A stretch of DNA of 64,000 nucleotides. Source: Sedimentimonas flavescens (GTDB lineage: Bacteria > Pseudomonadota > Alphaproteobacteria > Rhodobacterales > Rhodobacteraceae). A model generated the notes under the pieces. It was not told where the DNA came from. It ran no database searches and worked only from the letters and a program-made list of their open reading frames with translations. This document shows, piece after piece, positions 54,372-63,373 of the stretch. Within the stretch, counting starts at the first letter, position 1. Each line of letters opens with the position of its first letter. Where the stretch lies: NCBI RefSeq assembly GCF_019264375.1, contig NZ_JAHVAI010000011.1, positions 1 to 64,000 of the forward strand, read 5' to 3'. A program made the translations under genes and the position numbers.

Positions 54372-55768
54372 CGCATGGTGCCCTTCAGGTAGTGGTAGTT
54401 GATCGCCGCGACCGCGGCCGAGGCCAGACGCGCCATCGAACTGTCAGAACGCGAGTTCAGGATCACCGGCACCTTGGCGCCCAAGACCAGACCGGCGCCT
54501 TCGGCATGGCTGATATAGGCCAGTTGCTTGGCCAGCATGTTGCCCGCGTCGATGCCCGGAACCACAAGCACCTCGGCATGGCCGGGCACCTCGCCACGCA
54601 GCCCCTTGGTGCGCGCGGCGCCGATATCCACGGCGTTGTCCATCGCTAGCGGCCCATCGACGATGCCACCCTTGATCTGCCCGCGCTCAGCCATCTTCGA
54701 CAGCAGCGCCGCGTCGATGGACGAGGGGATCGCGGGGTTCACCGTCTCGACCGCGCTCAGAACACCGACCTTCGGCACTTCGATCCCGATCGAGATCGCG
54801 AGGTCGATCGCGTTTTGCACGATGTCCACCTTGGTTGCCAGATCAGGCGCGATATTGATCGCGGCATCGGTCACCAGCAGCGGATGCGGCACACCGGGCA
54901 CGTCCATCACGAAGATATGGGTGAAGCGCCGCCCGATCCGCAGGCCGGTCACCTTGTCAAGCATCGGCTTGAGCAGATCGTCGGTATGAAGATGCCCCTT
55001 CATGATCGCCTCGGCCCGGCCCTCATTGACCAGATCGACGGCCATGCGCGCCGCTTCGCGATGCGTCAGCGCGGGCAGGATCTGGTAGGCATCAAGCGAC
55101 TTGCCCACCTCTTTCGCGGCCTTGGCGATCTTGTCGGGATCGCCGATCAGAAGCGGCGTGATGATCGCATGTTCGGCCGCGATCAGCGCACCTTCCAGCG
55201 CGTGGTCGGCCTCGGGGCAGACAACGGCGGTTTGCAGCGCGGGCAGCGCCTCGGCCTTCTCCAGAAGAGCCTCGAAATGGCGGTGGCGCTGTACGATCAG
55301 CCCGGGCACGTCCAGCTCTTCATAGCGTACCCGCCGGGCGGGGGCCTGCACGCAGGCCTCGCCATCGACGATCAGCGCATCGTCGCCAACGCGGCGCGCC
55401 TCAGTGGCCAGCGTCACACAGCCATCGGCGGACTTGCTGACAACGGTAACGCGCGCCACCAGTTCCTCGCCGGCATGTGCGCGCGCGTGAAAGGTCAGGT
55501 TTTGCGAGCGGTACAGCGTGCCGGGCCCCGGCAGCAGGTTTCCCAGGACGCTGGTAATCAGCGAGGCGACGAAAATCCCCGGCGCCACGGCTTCTTTCAC
55601 CCCGTCACCATCGCCATCCTGCGCGGCAAGGTGAACCGGGTTATGATTCCCCGATGCGGCGGCGAAGACGTAGAAGTCATCGGCCGTAAGAAGGCGGCGC
55701 AGTTCTGCGCTCATGCCCGGTTCAAGCTCATCCCACATCCGGCTTTCGAAGATCATTCCATTCTCCAT
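54368..55768 (-). CDS. pta: bifunctional MaoC-like/phosphate acetyltransferase
   Basis: A 466-residue fusion. The first 145 residues are a MaoC-type hot-dog domain (LTADDFYVFAAASGNHNPVHL holds the hydratase-type Asp/His, then AVAPGIFVASLITSVLGNLLPGPGTLYRSQNLTFHARAHAGEELVARV). The rest is a phosphate acyltransferase (KGHLHTDDLLKPML, RFTHIFVMDVP, LVTDAAINIAPDL, KVGVLSAVE). Such fusions are common in this order and may act on acetyl-CoA or longer acyl-CoA. I keep the Met at 55768, which has GGAAGGA upstream; Met 55756 is also usable. It lies upstream of ackA. Confidence 0.9.
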   Translation of the reverse strand: MENGMIFESRMWDELEPGMSAELRRLLTADDFYVFAAASGNHNPVHLAAQDGDGDGVKEAVAPGIFVASLITSVLGNLLPGPGTLYRSQNLTFHARAHAGEELVARVTVVSKSADGCVTLATEARRVGDDALIVDGEACVQAPARRVRYEELDVPGLIVQRHRHFEALLEKAEALPALQTAVVCPEADHALEGALIAAEHAIITPLLIGDPDKIAKAAKEVGKSLDAYQILPALTHREAARMAVDLVNEGRAEAIMKGHLHTDDLLKPMLDKVTGLRIGRRFTHIFVMDVPGVPHPLLVTDAAINIAPDLATKVDIVQNAIDLAISIGIEVPKVGVLSAVETVNPAIPSSIDAALLSKMAERGQIKGGIVDGPLAMDNAVDIGAARTKGLRGEVPGHAEVLVVPGIDAGNMLAKQLAYISHAEGAGLVLGAKVPVILNSRSDSSMARLASAAVAAINYHYLKGTMR

Positions 55769-55959
55769 GCGTTCCTTCCGGCTCGGGTTTTCTAGCCCCG
55801 CTCCGTGAAACTTAAATAAACGACCGAGTTCAATTCCACATTGATCATGGACAAGTTTTCTGCGTCGGCGAAATTTTTCCGCATCGCGGCACAGAAGATC
55901 GTGCCCCCTTCCCCCCGGAGGTGCAACTGCCTAAGAGTCGGGCAACACAGGAGAAGCCG

Positions 55960-57354
55960 ATGCCGCTCGAAGCCGCGATTGCCGAAATCGAAACCCTGCT
56001 CGGAACCCGTCTCAGCCGCACCCAGGCCGAGCGCGATCTGCACAGCCGGTCCGAGACCTACTTCGGCCCGACGCTGCCCGATGCCGTGGCCTGGCCGGAA
56101 ACCACCGAGGAAATCAGCGCCATCGTCAGCATCTGCGCGACATTCGGCGTGCCGATCGTGGCCTGGGGTGCGGGCACCTCGCTTGAGGGGCACGCGCTGA
56201 CCACCCATGGCGGGATCTGCCTCAACATGAGCCGGATGAACCGGGTGCTTGAGGTCAGCCCCGAGGACATGCTCGCGGTCGTGCAGCCGGGCCTGACCCG
56301 CGAAGAGTTGAACACCGAGCTGCGCGCGACGGGCCTGTTCTTCTCGGTCGACCCGGGGGCGAATGCCTCGCTTGGCGGCATGGCGGGAACGCGAGCCTCT
56401 GGCACAACGACAGTGCGCTATGGCTCGATGCGCGACAATGTCGCGGCGCTTGAGGTCGTGCTGGCCGACGGGCGGATCATCCGCACCGGCTCGCGCGCGG
56501 CGAAATCGGCGGCGGGCTACGATCTGACCGCGCTGATGCTAGGGTCGGAAGGTACGCTTGGCATCATCACCGAACTGACCCTGCGCCTGCATGGCCAACC
56601 CGAGGCGATCTCCTCGGCGGTTTGCGCCTTCGACACGCTTGAGACCGCAGTGGAAACCGTGCAGATGACGATCCAGATGGGTATTCCGATGGCCCGGATC
56701 GAGTTCGTGGACGAGGAAATCGCCCGCGTCTTCAACAAGATGAACGGCACCGCGATGCCCGAAAAGCCGCATCTGCTGATCGAGTTCCACGGCTCGCACG
56801 ATGGCGTGGCCGAAGACAGCAAGCGCTTCGGCGAGGTTGTGGCCGAAATGGGCGGCGCAGATTTCCAATGGGCGACCTCGACCGAGGAGCGCAACCGCCT
56901 GTGGAAGATGCGCCATGGCGCCTATACCGCCTGCCTCGCCTCGCGCCCCGGCTGCATGGGGTTGGTGACCGACGTCTGCGTGCCGATCTCGCGCCTGGCC
57001 GAAGCTGTGGCGGCCGCGCGCGCCGATATCGAGGCCGAGGGCCTGATCGGCCCGATCCTCGGTCATGTCGGCGACGGCAATTTCCATGCAATCTTGCTGC
57101 TCGACCGTGAGAACGCGGACGAGCTGGCCCGCGCCAAGCGCGTCGCGCAGAAGCTGGCCGAGCGCTCGCTGGCCATGGGTGGCACGATCACCGGCGAGCA
57201 TGGCGTAGGCCTTGGCAAGCGCGGCCTGATGACCGCCGAACATGGCGAGGGCTGGCAGGTCATGGGCGCCATCAAGGCCGCTCTCGATCCGCTGAACATT
57301 CTCAATCCGGGCAAGGTCGTGCCCGATCTGCCGCTGCCGGAGAGCGCGAAATGA
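55960..57354 (+). CDS. FAD-linked D-lactate/glycolate-type dehydrogenase
   Basis: A 464-residue flavoprotein of the GlcD/D-LDH (cytochrome) family. The PCMH-type FAD domain has PIVAWGAGTSLEGHAL, GANASLGGMAGTRASGTTTVRYGSMRDNV and GYDLTALMLGSEGTLGIITELTLRL. The C-terminal FAD-oxidase domain has LGHVGDGNFHAILLLD and the ITGEHGVGLGKR metal/substrate motif. It most likely oxidises D-lactate to pyruvate. It is divergent from pta-ackA, fitting a lactate-pyruvate-acetate theme (inference). CAGGAGA precedes the start at 55960. Confidence 0.88.
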   Translation: MPLEAAIAEIETLLGTRLSRTQAERDLHSRSETYFGPTLPDAVAWPETTEEISAIVSICATFGVPIVAWGAGTSLEGHALTTHGGICLNMSRMNRVLEVSPEDMLAVVQPGLTREELNTELRATGLFFSVDPGANASLGGMAGTRASGTTTVRYGSMRDNVAALEVVLADGRIIRTGSRAAKSAAGYDLTALMLGSEGTLGIITELTLRLHGQPEAISSAVCAFDTLETAVETVQMTIQMGIPMARIEFVDEEIARVFNKMNGTAMPEKPHLLIEFHGSHDGVAEDSKRFGEVVAEMGGADFQWATSTEERNRLWKMRHGAYTACLASRPGCMGLVTDVCVPISRLAEAVAAARADIEAEGLIGPILGHVGDGNFHAILLLDRENADELARAKRVAQKLAERSLAMGGTITGEHGVGLGKRGLMTAEHGEGWQVMGAIKAALDPLNILNPGKVVPDLPLPESAK

Positions 57355-57740
57355 GCCTAGCCACCCCCGCCGATCTTCCGCGCTTTTTCGCCGCCGCATG
57401 GGGCGCGCGCGACGCCCGCGCCATTGCCGCGCTGTTCTCCGAGGATGCCGATTTCCTCAGCCTGACGGGCGGCACGGCCGAGGGCCGCCGCCAGATTGCC
57501 GAACTATTGGCCAGCGAACTTGCCGGGGCCTTTTCGCGCGCGCGCCTTGTCACCGGCAAGACCAAGATGCGCACCATTGGCTCGGAGGCGGTCGTGCTGA
57601 TTCAGCGCTTCGTTCTGACCGGGATCGTGCACGAGGACGGATCGGACGCGGGCCGGATTGGCGCGATCCTCTGCGCAACACTGGGTATCGGATCCGAGGG
57701 CTGGCAGGTCGTCGCCGCCCAGTTCGTACCCGAGGGCTGA
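57351..57740 (+). CDS. SgcJ/EcaC-like NTF2-fold protein
   Basis: A 129-residue SnoaL/NTF2-like protein (DLPRFFAAAWGARDARAIAALFSEDADFLSLTGGTAEGRRQI, then strands ending GWQVVAAQFVPEG). The fold forms a small cone used for binding or isomerase chemistry, and members of this subgroup have no proven function. It is translationally coupled to the dehydrogenase gene by an ATGA overlap. Its stop directly abuts that of recN. Confidence 0.83.
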   Translation: MSLATPADLPRFFAAAWGARDARAIAALFSEDADFLSLTGGTAEGRRQIAELLASELAGAFSRARLVTGKTKMRTIGSEAVVLIQRFVLTGIVHEDGSDAGRIGAILCATLGIGSEGWQVVAAQFVPEG

Positions 57741-59390
57741 TCAGCCCGCCAGCAGGGCTTCGGCTGCGGCGCGGGCGGCGTCGGTCACTTCGGCGCCCGC
57801 GATCATACGCGCGATCTCGTCGCGGCGCTGATCGGCCGCCAGCGCCACCACTTCCGAAGTGGTCATGCCATCCGAGACCGATTTCTGCACCCGGAAATGG
57901 TGATTGCCCCGGGCCGCGACCTGCGGCGAGTGGGTCACGACCAGCACCTGCGCGGTTTCCGACAGCCGTGCAAGACGCCGCCCGACAGCATCGGCGGTCG
58001 CCCCGCCCACGCCCCGGTCGATCTCATCGAAGATCAGCGTCACCGCATCGGCGCCACGCGCCAGCACGACCTTGAGCGCAAGCAGGAAGCGCGACAACTC
58101 GCCGCCCGAGGCGATCTTGTTGAGCGGCCCGGCTGGCGCGCCGGGGTTGGTCGCGACGGTAAAGGCCACCGCGTCGCTGCCCTCGGGGCCTGCCTCGCCC
58201 GGTGCGATCTGGGTTTCGAACACGGCGCGTTCGAGCTTGAGCGGCGCAAGCTCCGCCGCCATCGCGGCGTCGAGACGCCCGGCCGAAGCCTGACGCGCCT
58301 CGGACAGCCGCGCGGCAGCCTGCGCATAGGCTTTCTCGGCTACGGCCATATCTGCCTCAAGCCGCGCGATATCCCCCTCGCCCGCATCCAATGCGGCAAG
58401 GCGGGTACGCAATTCCTCGGCGAAACCGCCCAGATCGTCGGGCAGCACACCATGCTTGCGCGCCAATGCCCGGATCGCGAACAGGCGTTCCTCGCAGGCT
58501 TCCAGCGCGCGCGGGTCAAAGGATAGCGCATCCAGCGCAGTCTCGACGCCCTGTGCGGCCTCTCCCAACTCGATCAAGGCCCGATCAAGCGCGCCGAGCG
58601 GCGCATCGAGCCGCCCCTCTGCCCGGTCCGCCGCGCCCTGCAACCAGCGATCGGCGTCGCGCATCGCGCCCTCGGCCCCCTCGGGGCCAAGCGCCTGCAG
58701 GGCCCGCGCCACATCCTGACGGATCTTTTCGGCACCCTGCATCAGGCGGCGTTGCGCATCCAGTGCGGCCTCTTCGCCGGGTTGCGGATCAAGCGTGTCC
58801 AACTCACCCACGGCATGGCGCAGGAACTCTTCCTCGCCCTTGATCGCGGCCAAGGCTGCCTGCGCAGCGGCCAGCCTGCGCGCGGTAGCACCGCGTGCCG
58901 CCCAAGTCGCACGCACGGCGGCCAGAAGATCATCGTGGCCTGTGAACGCGTCCAGCAGTGCCCGGTGACCGCGCGCATTCAAAAGCCCGCCATCATCCTG
59001 CTGGCCATGCAACTCGACCAAGGTCGCCGAGACCGCCCGCAAGACCTCGCCCGAGGCGCGCCGGTCATTGATCCAGGCGGTCTTGCGCCCGTCGGCGGCA
59101 TTGACGCGCCGCAAGATCAACTCGTCGCCCGCAGGGATCCCGACCTCTTGCAGAACTTGCCGCGCGGGATGCGTCTGCGGCAGGTCGAACACCGCCGTCA
59201 CCTCGCCCTGATCGGCGCCCTTGCGCACCAGCTCGGCCCGCCCGCGCCATCCCAGAACGAATCCAAGAGCATCGAGCAGGATCGACTTGCCCGCCCCGGT
59301 TTCACCCGTCAGCACGTTGAGCCCGGAGCGGAAGTCCAGCTCCAGCCGCTCGATGATGAGCATGTCCCGAATGTCGAGCGTGCGCAGCAT
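57741..59390 (-). CDS. recN: DNA repair protein RecN
   Basis: A 549-residue SMC-like ATPase for double-strand-break repair. Walker A GETGAGKS is at residues 29-36. Two long Ala/Glu/Arg-rich coiled-coil arms follow (about 150-380). The C-terminal ABC part has IASGGELSRFLLALKVVLA (signature) and LIFDEIDRGVGGATADAVGRRLARLS (Walker B), then QVLVVTHSPQVAARGNHHFRVQK. It lies downstream of bamD, 26 bases away. Confidence 0.95.
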   Translation of the reverse strand: MLRTLDIRDMLIIERLELDFRSGLNVLTGETGAGKSILLDALGFVLGWRGRAELVRKGADQGEVTAVFDLPQTHPARQVLQEVGIPAGDELILRRVNAADGRKTAWINDRRASGEVLRAVSATLVELHGQQDDGGLLNARGHRALLDAFTGHDDLLAAVRATWAARGATARRLAAAQAALAAIKGEEEFLRHAVGELDTLDPQPGEEAALDAQRRLMQGAEKIRQDVARALQALGPEGAEGAMRDADRWLQGAADRAEGRLDAPLGALDRALIELGEAAQGVETALDALSFDPRALEACEERLFAIRALARKHGVLPDDLGGFAEELRTRLAALDAGEGDIARLEADMAVAEKAYAQAAARLSEARQASAGRLDAAMAAELAPLKLERAVFETQIAPGEAGPEGSDAVAFTVATNPGAPAGPLNKIASGGELSRFLLALKVVLARGADAVTLIFDEIDRGVGGATADAVGRRLARLSETAQVLVVTHSPQVAARGNHHFRVQKSVSDGMTTSEVVALAADQRRDEIARMIAGAEVTDAARAAAEALLAG

Positions 59391-59416
59391 AGCAACCCCT
59401 CAGGCCACCAGCGGCG

Positions 59417-60262
59417 TCAGAGCCATTCGCCCTTGATCACCTGCCGATAGATCGACGCCAACCAGCTGTCACCCTTGGCCTTGGGCGAAAGCCCGCGGTT
59501 CTGAAGCAGCACATAGGCATCGCCGTAGAAGGGCGACGACTGGAAGTTGTGCCCAAGGATCGCCGCCGCCGTCTGCGCCTCGTCCGTCAGACCAAGCCCG
59601 AGATAGGCTTCGGTCAGACGCATCAGCGCCTCGGGCGTGTGAGTCGTGGTCTGGAATTCCTCGACCACCACGCGGAAGCGGTTGATCGCGGCGGTGTAGT
59701 GCCGCTGCTTGAGGTAATAGCGCCCGATCTCCATCTCTTTCGCGGCGAGATGGTCGAAGGCGAGGTCGAACTTGAGCATGGCCGAGCGCGCATAGTCGCT
59801 CTCGGGGTATTGCTCGATCACGTCGCGCAGCGCTTGCAGCGCCTGGAAGGTCAGGCCCTGATCGCGGCCAACCTCGTCAATCTGGTCGTAATAGGACAGT
59901 GCCAGCAGGTATTTCGCATAGGCCGCGTCTTCGTCACCCGGATAGGTGTCGATGAACCGCTGCGCGGAACCGCGCGCAGCTTCGTAATCCTTCGCGCGGT
60001 GCTGGGTATAGGCTTCCATGATCAGTGCGCGCTTGGCCCATTCGGAATAGGGGTAAAGCCGCTCGACCTCGGAGAAGTAGTACAGCGGCAGATCGGGCCG
60101 ACGCGGGTTGCCCACTTCCAGCTCATACTCGCCGCGCTTGTAGATTTCCTCGGCCGTGAAGCTCTCGAGCGGAGGCTTGCCGCCATCGCCCGAACAGGCT
60201 GCGAGAGCCATCACCAGCATTAGACTTCCGACCCGAAGTGCCGCAGTTCCGCCGCGCGTCAT
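59417..60262 (-). CDS. bamD: outer membrane assembly lipoprotein BamD (ComL)
   Basis: A 281-residue lipoprotein with lipobox LAAC (C23) after a hydrophobic signal. TPR-like repeats follow (FTAEEIYKRGEYELEVGNPRRPDLPLYYFSEVERLYPYSEWAKRALIMEAY, then four more). BamD is the essential partner of BamA in inserting beta-barrel proteins. Met 60262 follows an AGGGCAGGG site. The order lpxC-bamD-recN downstream of ftsZ is a common alphaproteobacterial arrangement. Confidence 0.94.
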   Translation of the reverse strand: MTRGGTAALRVGSLMLVMALAACSGDGGKPPLESFTAEEIYKRGEYELEVGNPRRPDLPLYYFSEVERLYPYSEWAKRALIMEAYTQHRAKDYEAARGSAQRFIDTYPGDEDAAYAKYLLALSYYDQIDEVGRDQGLTFQALQALRDVIEQYPESDYARSAMLKFDLAFDHLAAKEMEIGRYYLKQRHYTAAINRFRVVVEEFQTTTHTPEALMRLTEAYLGLGLTDEAQTAAAILGHNFQSSPFYGDAYVLLQNRGLSPKAKGDSWLASIYRQVIKGEWL

Positions 60263-60415
60263 GCCCTGCCCTATCCGTTTCGCCCGAAGCCGTCCCGCCC
60301 GGTGCATCGTCCGATCCGCCCCCTCAGAGAGGCGACTGCTTCGCCCGTCCTAGCACAGAAAAATTCCGGGCGCAAAACGCCTTTCGCACCCTTGGGCGAA
60401 CTGCGGCGATCCGTT

Positions 60416-61333
60416 TCAGCAGGCAGCAAGCGCCGGGCGGCACACGCCAGCACCGGGCAGACCATAGGCCTGCTGCTGGCTGCAATCTTCCCAGCACCAC
60501 GCCTGCGGATCGGCGAAAAGCGCACGCAGCAGGCGGTTGGTCATCGCATGGCCCGCGCGCACGCCGGTGTAGCGGCCCAGAATCGGTGCCCCCGCCAGCG
60601 ACAGATCGCCGAGCGCATCGAGCATCTTGTGGCGCACGGCCTCATCCGAGTGGCGCAGACCGCCGGGGCTGAGAACCTTGTCGCCATCGACGACGACGGC
60701 GTTCTCATAGGTGCCGCCCAGGGCCAGCCCGTTGGCGCGCATGTAATCCACATCCGCCTGACGGCAGAAGGTGCGGCTGTCCATCAACTCGCGCACGAAG
60801 GCGCCATTGGCCATGTTCAGGCTCTTGGCCTGCTTGCCAATCGCGGCATCGGCGAAGTCGATGGCGAAGTCGATCTCCAGTGCCGAGGCGGGCTCCAGCC
60901 GCGCGACGGCCTCGCCCTCGCGCACTTCGACCGGCTTCAGCACGCGGATCGCGCGCAGATTGCCGCCAAGATTGCGCAGGCCGACCTTACGGATCGCCTC
61001 GACGAAGGGGGCAGAGGAGCCATCAAGAATCGGAACCTCGGGGCCGTCGATCTCGATCAGAGCGTTATGCACACCGACGCCGGTCAGCGCGGCCATGACG
61101 TGCTCGATCGTCGAGATCGAAACACCATCGTCATTCTCGATCAGGGTGCAAAGCTTGGAGGGCGTCACGCGATCCCAGAGCGCCGCAACGCGCGGGTCGG
61201 CATCGGCAATATCGGTGCGGCGGAAGACAATCCCGTGCCCGGCGGGCGCAGGCCGCAGGACCATCCGCACGGGGGCACCGGAGTGCAGGCCCACGCCGTC
61301 GAAGGTCACCGAGGAACCGAGTGTCGTCTGCAC
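60416..61333 (-). CDS. lpxC: UDP-3-O-acyl-N-acetylglucosamine deacetylase
   Basis: A 305-residue zinc amidase for the committed step of lipid A synthesis. H78 (STIEHVMAALTG) is one zinc ligand, and the second His and the Asp lie in RHKMLDALGDLSLAG. GPEVPILDGSSAPFVEAI and DSRTFCRQADVDYMRANGLALGG are also typical. The Cys near the C terminus (AWCWEDC, RPALAAC) are unremarkable. It lies between ftsZ and bamD on the same strand, though a terminator after ftsZ implies its own promoter in 61334-61520. Confidence 0.96.
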   Translation of the reverse strand: MQTTLGSSVTFDGVGLHSGAPVRMVLRPAPAGHGIVFRRTDIADADPRVAALWDRVTPSKLCTLIENDDGVSISTIEHVMAALTGVGVHNALIEIDGPEVPILDGSSAPFVEAIRKVGLRNLGGNLRAIRVLKPVEVREGEAVARLEPASALEIDFAIDFADAAIGKQAKSLNMANGAFVRELMDSRTFCRQADVDYMRANGLALGGTYENAVVVDGDKVLSPGGLRHSDEAVRHKMLDALGDLSLAGAPILGRYTGVRAGHAMTNRLLRALFADPQAWCWEDCSQQQAYGLPGAGVCRPALAAC

Positions 61334-61520
61334 GATCTTGCCCTTTCGTTACACGTTGTTCCCGGGACGGAATGCATTTGTTTCCGCCAGACCCGGGTCC
61401 GCAGCATCAGTTAAGAAACCCTGACGCGCATCACAACTCACTCTTTGCAACAAACTGAAACAAATGAATGCAGCTGCGGCAAAACCCCGCCGAATGCGGC
61501 GTAAGTTAATGAATTCACAA

Positions 61521-61547
61521 TGAAAAAGGCCGGGTCTCCCCGGCCTT
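61521..61547 (-). terminator. rho-independent terminator of ftsZ
   Basis: A 9-bp stem (AAGGCCGGG/CCCGGCCTT, 4-base loop) is followed on the leftward strand by TTTTTCATT. It lies 22 bases past the ftsZ stop. Confidence 0.9.
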
Positions 61548-61569
61548 CTCAGGAAAGTTTGTGAAGCGA

Positions 61570-63162
61570 TTAATTCGCCTGACGACGCAGGAAGGCCGGA
61601 ATCTCGATCCGATCCTGCTCACCGTCACCCTCATCCTCATAGGCAGCCTGCTGCGGCTGCACCGCTTGACGCTGCGGCATTTCCTGCCCCGGCTGCGCGG
61701 CATGGCCGGTCATGCGGTTGATCAGCGAGTTGATGCCGAAGCGCGGCTTCTCGGCCTGCGGCTGGGGCTGCGGCGCTGCCGGACGGCTGGCCGACATCGA
61801 CGGGCGCTGCGCGGCTTGCTGCTGAGGCACCTTGCTCACAGCAGCCTGGAGGCGCGCCATCGCTTCGGGCGAGGGCGTTCCGGGCGCGCGCGGACGGGGC
61901 GCCACGAAGGCAGCCGCATCTTCCTCGACATGCAGATCGCGCGGCGCGGCCGGACGCGGCTGATAGGCCGGGGGCGGCAGATGATCGGCGGCTTCCGGCT
62001 GCTGCGGCGCGGGGGCCGCGTCGAACAGGTTGCGCTCGACCGGCTGCGGCGCCGGAGCAACGGGTTGGCTGGCGGCAACCGGCTGCGGAGCGGGCTGCGG
62101 CGCCGGAGCGGCGGCGACCGGAGCAACCTCGGGTTCGGCGGGCTTCAGCGGCTCGGCCAGCGAACGGCGCGGCACCGGAATTTCGATCGTCGCAGGCGCG
62201 GCGTCGATACCCGTCGCCACGACCGAAACGCGCATCGCGCCTTCCATCTCGGGGTCCAGCGTCGAGCCGACGATGATGTTGGCCTCCGGGTCCACCTCTT
62301 CGCGGATCCGGTTCGCGGCCTCGTCCAGTTCGAACAGGGTCAGGTCGTAGCCGCCGGTGATGTTGATCAGCACACCCTTGGCGCCCTTGAGCGAGATCTC
62401 GTCGAGCAGCGGGTTGGCGATGGCCTTCTCGGCGGCCTGCACGGCGCGGTCGTCGCCCGCGGCTTCGCCGGTGCCCATCATGGCCTTGCCCATCTCGTCC
62501 ATCACCGCGCGCACGTCGGCGAAGTCGAGGTTGATCAGGCCCGGACGGACCATCAGGTCGGTCACGCCCTTGACGCCCTGATAGAGAACGTCGTCGGCCA
62601 TGGCGAAGGCCTCGGTGAAGGTCGTGCGCTCATTCGCCAGACGGAACAGGTTCTGGTTCGGGATGATGATCAGCGTATCGACGACCTTTTGCAGCGCCTC
62701 GATACCGGCCTCGGCCTGACGCATCCGCTTGGTGCCTTCGAACTGGAAGGGCTTGGTCACGACGCCGACGGTCAGCACACCCAGCTCACGCGCAGCCTGC
62801 GCAATGATCGGGGCAGCCCCGGTGCCGGTGCCGCCGCCCATGCCAGCGGTGATGAAGCACATATGCGCGCCGGCCAGATGATCGACGATCTGCTCAATGG
62901 ATTCCTCGGCGGCGGCCGCGCCGACGCTCGGGCGCGCACCGGCACCCAGACCCTCGGTAACCTTCACGCCCATCTGGACGCGGGCCGAGGAACGCGACTG
63001 TTGCAACGCCTGCGCATCGGTATTGGCCACGACGAATTCGACCCCTTCGAGGGCCTTTTCGATCATGTTGTTGACTGCGTTGCCCCCGGCGCCGCCGACG
63101 CCGAAAACGGTGATCCGCGGCTTCAGCTCTTCGTGATCCGCCATCATCAAATTCAAGGTCAT
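61570..63162 (-). CDS. ftsZ: cell division protein FtsZ
   Basis: A 530-residue tubulin-like GTPase forming the division ring. The GTPase core (about 12-320) has [13 protein letters not shown], the GTP loop [13 protein letters not shown] and the T7 loop [12 protein letters not shown] long Pro/Ala/Gln-rich linker (about 325-515) follows, then the C-terminal peptide [14 protein letters not shown], which binds FtsA and other partners. The linker makes it longer than E. coli FtsZ (383), as usual in Alphaproteobacteria. I took Met 63162 ([21 protein letters not shown]) because homologues begin there. It is downstream of ftsA across a 211-base gap. Confidence 0.97.
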   Translation of the reverse strand: MTLNLMMADHEELKPRITVFGVGGAGGNAVNNMIEKALEGVEFVVANTDAQALQQSRSSARVQMGVKVTEGLGAGARPSVGAAAAEESIEQIVDHLAGAHMCFITAGMGGGTGTGAAPIIAQAARELGVLTVGVVTKPFQFEGTKRMRQAEAGIEALQKVVDTLIIIPNQNLFRLANERTTFTEAFAMADDVLYQGVKGVTDLMVRPGLINLDFADVRAVMDEMGKAMMGTGEAAGDDRAVQAAEKAIANPLLDEISLKGAKGVLINITGGYDLTLFELDEAANRIREEVDPEANIIVGSTLDPEMEGAMRVSVVATGIDAAPATIEIPVPRRSLAEPLKPAEPEVAPVAAAPAPQPAPQPVAASQPVAPAPQPVERNLFDAAPAPQQPEAADHLPPPAYQPRPAAPRDLHVEEDAAAFVAPRPRAPGTPSPEAMARLQAAVSKVPQQQAAQRPSMSASRPAAPQPQPQAEKPRFGINSLINRMTGHAAQPGQEMPQRQAVQPQQAAYEDEGDGEQDRIEIPAFLRRQAN

Positions 63163-63373
63163 GGGATTTCCGCCTGTTTTTATGTGATGAGCCGCGCCGC
63201 CGCGGCCAATTGCCCCCAAAATTAGACCGATTTTAGCTTCGAATCCGGGGAACGTCACTTAAAAAACACGTTCTCTCCACAAAATGTGGAGAGCGCCTTG
63301 CCGCTGTCAGCGGTATTTCGCGCATACGTCAGGATCTGGTGGAAGCGAATCGGGCAGGCCCCTGCCCTAGCTT

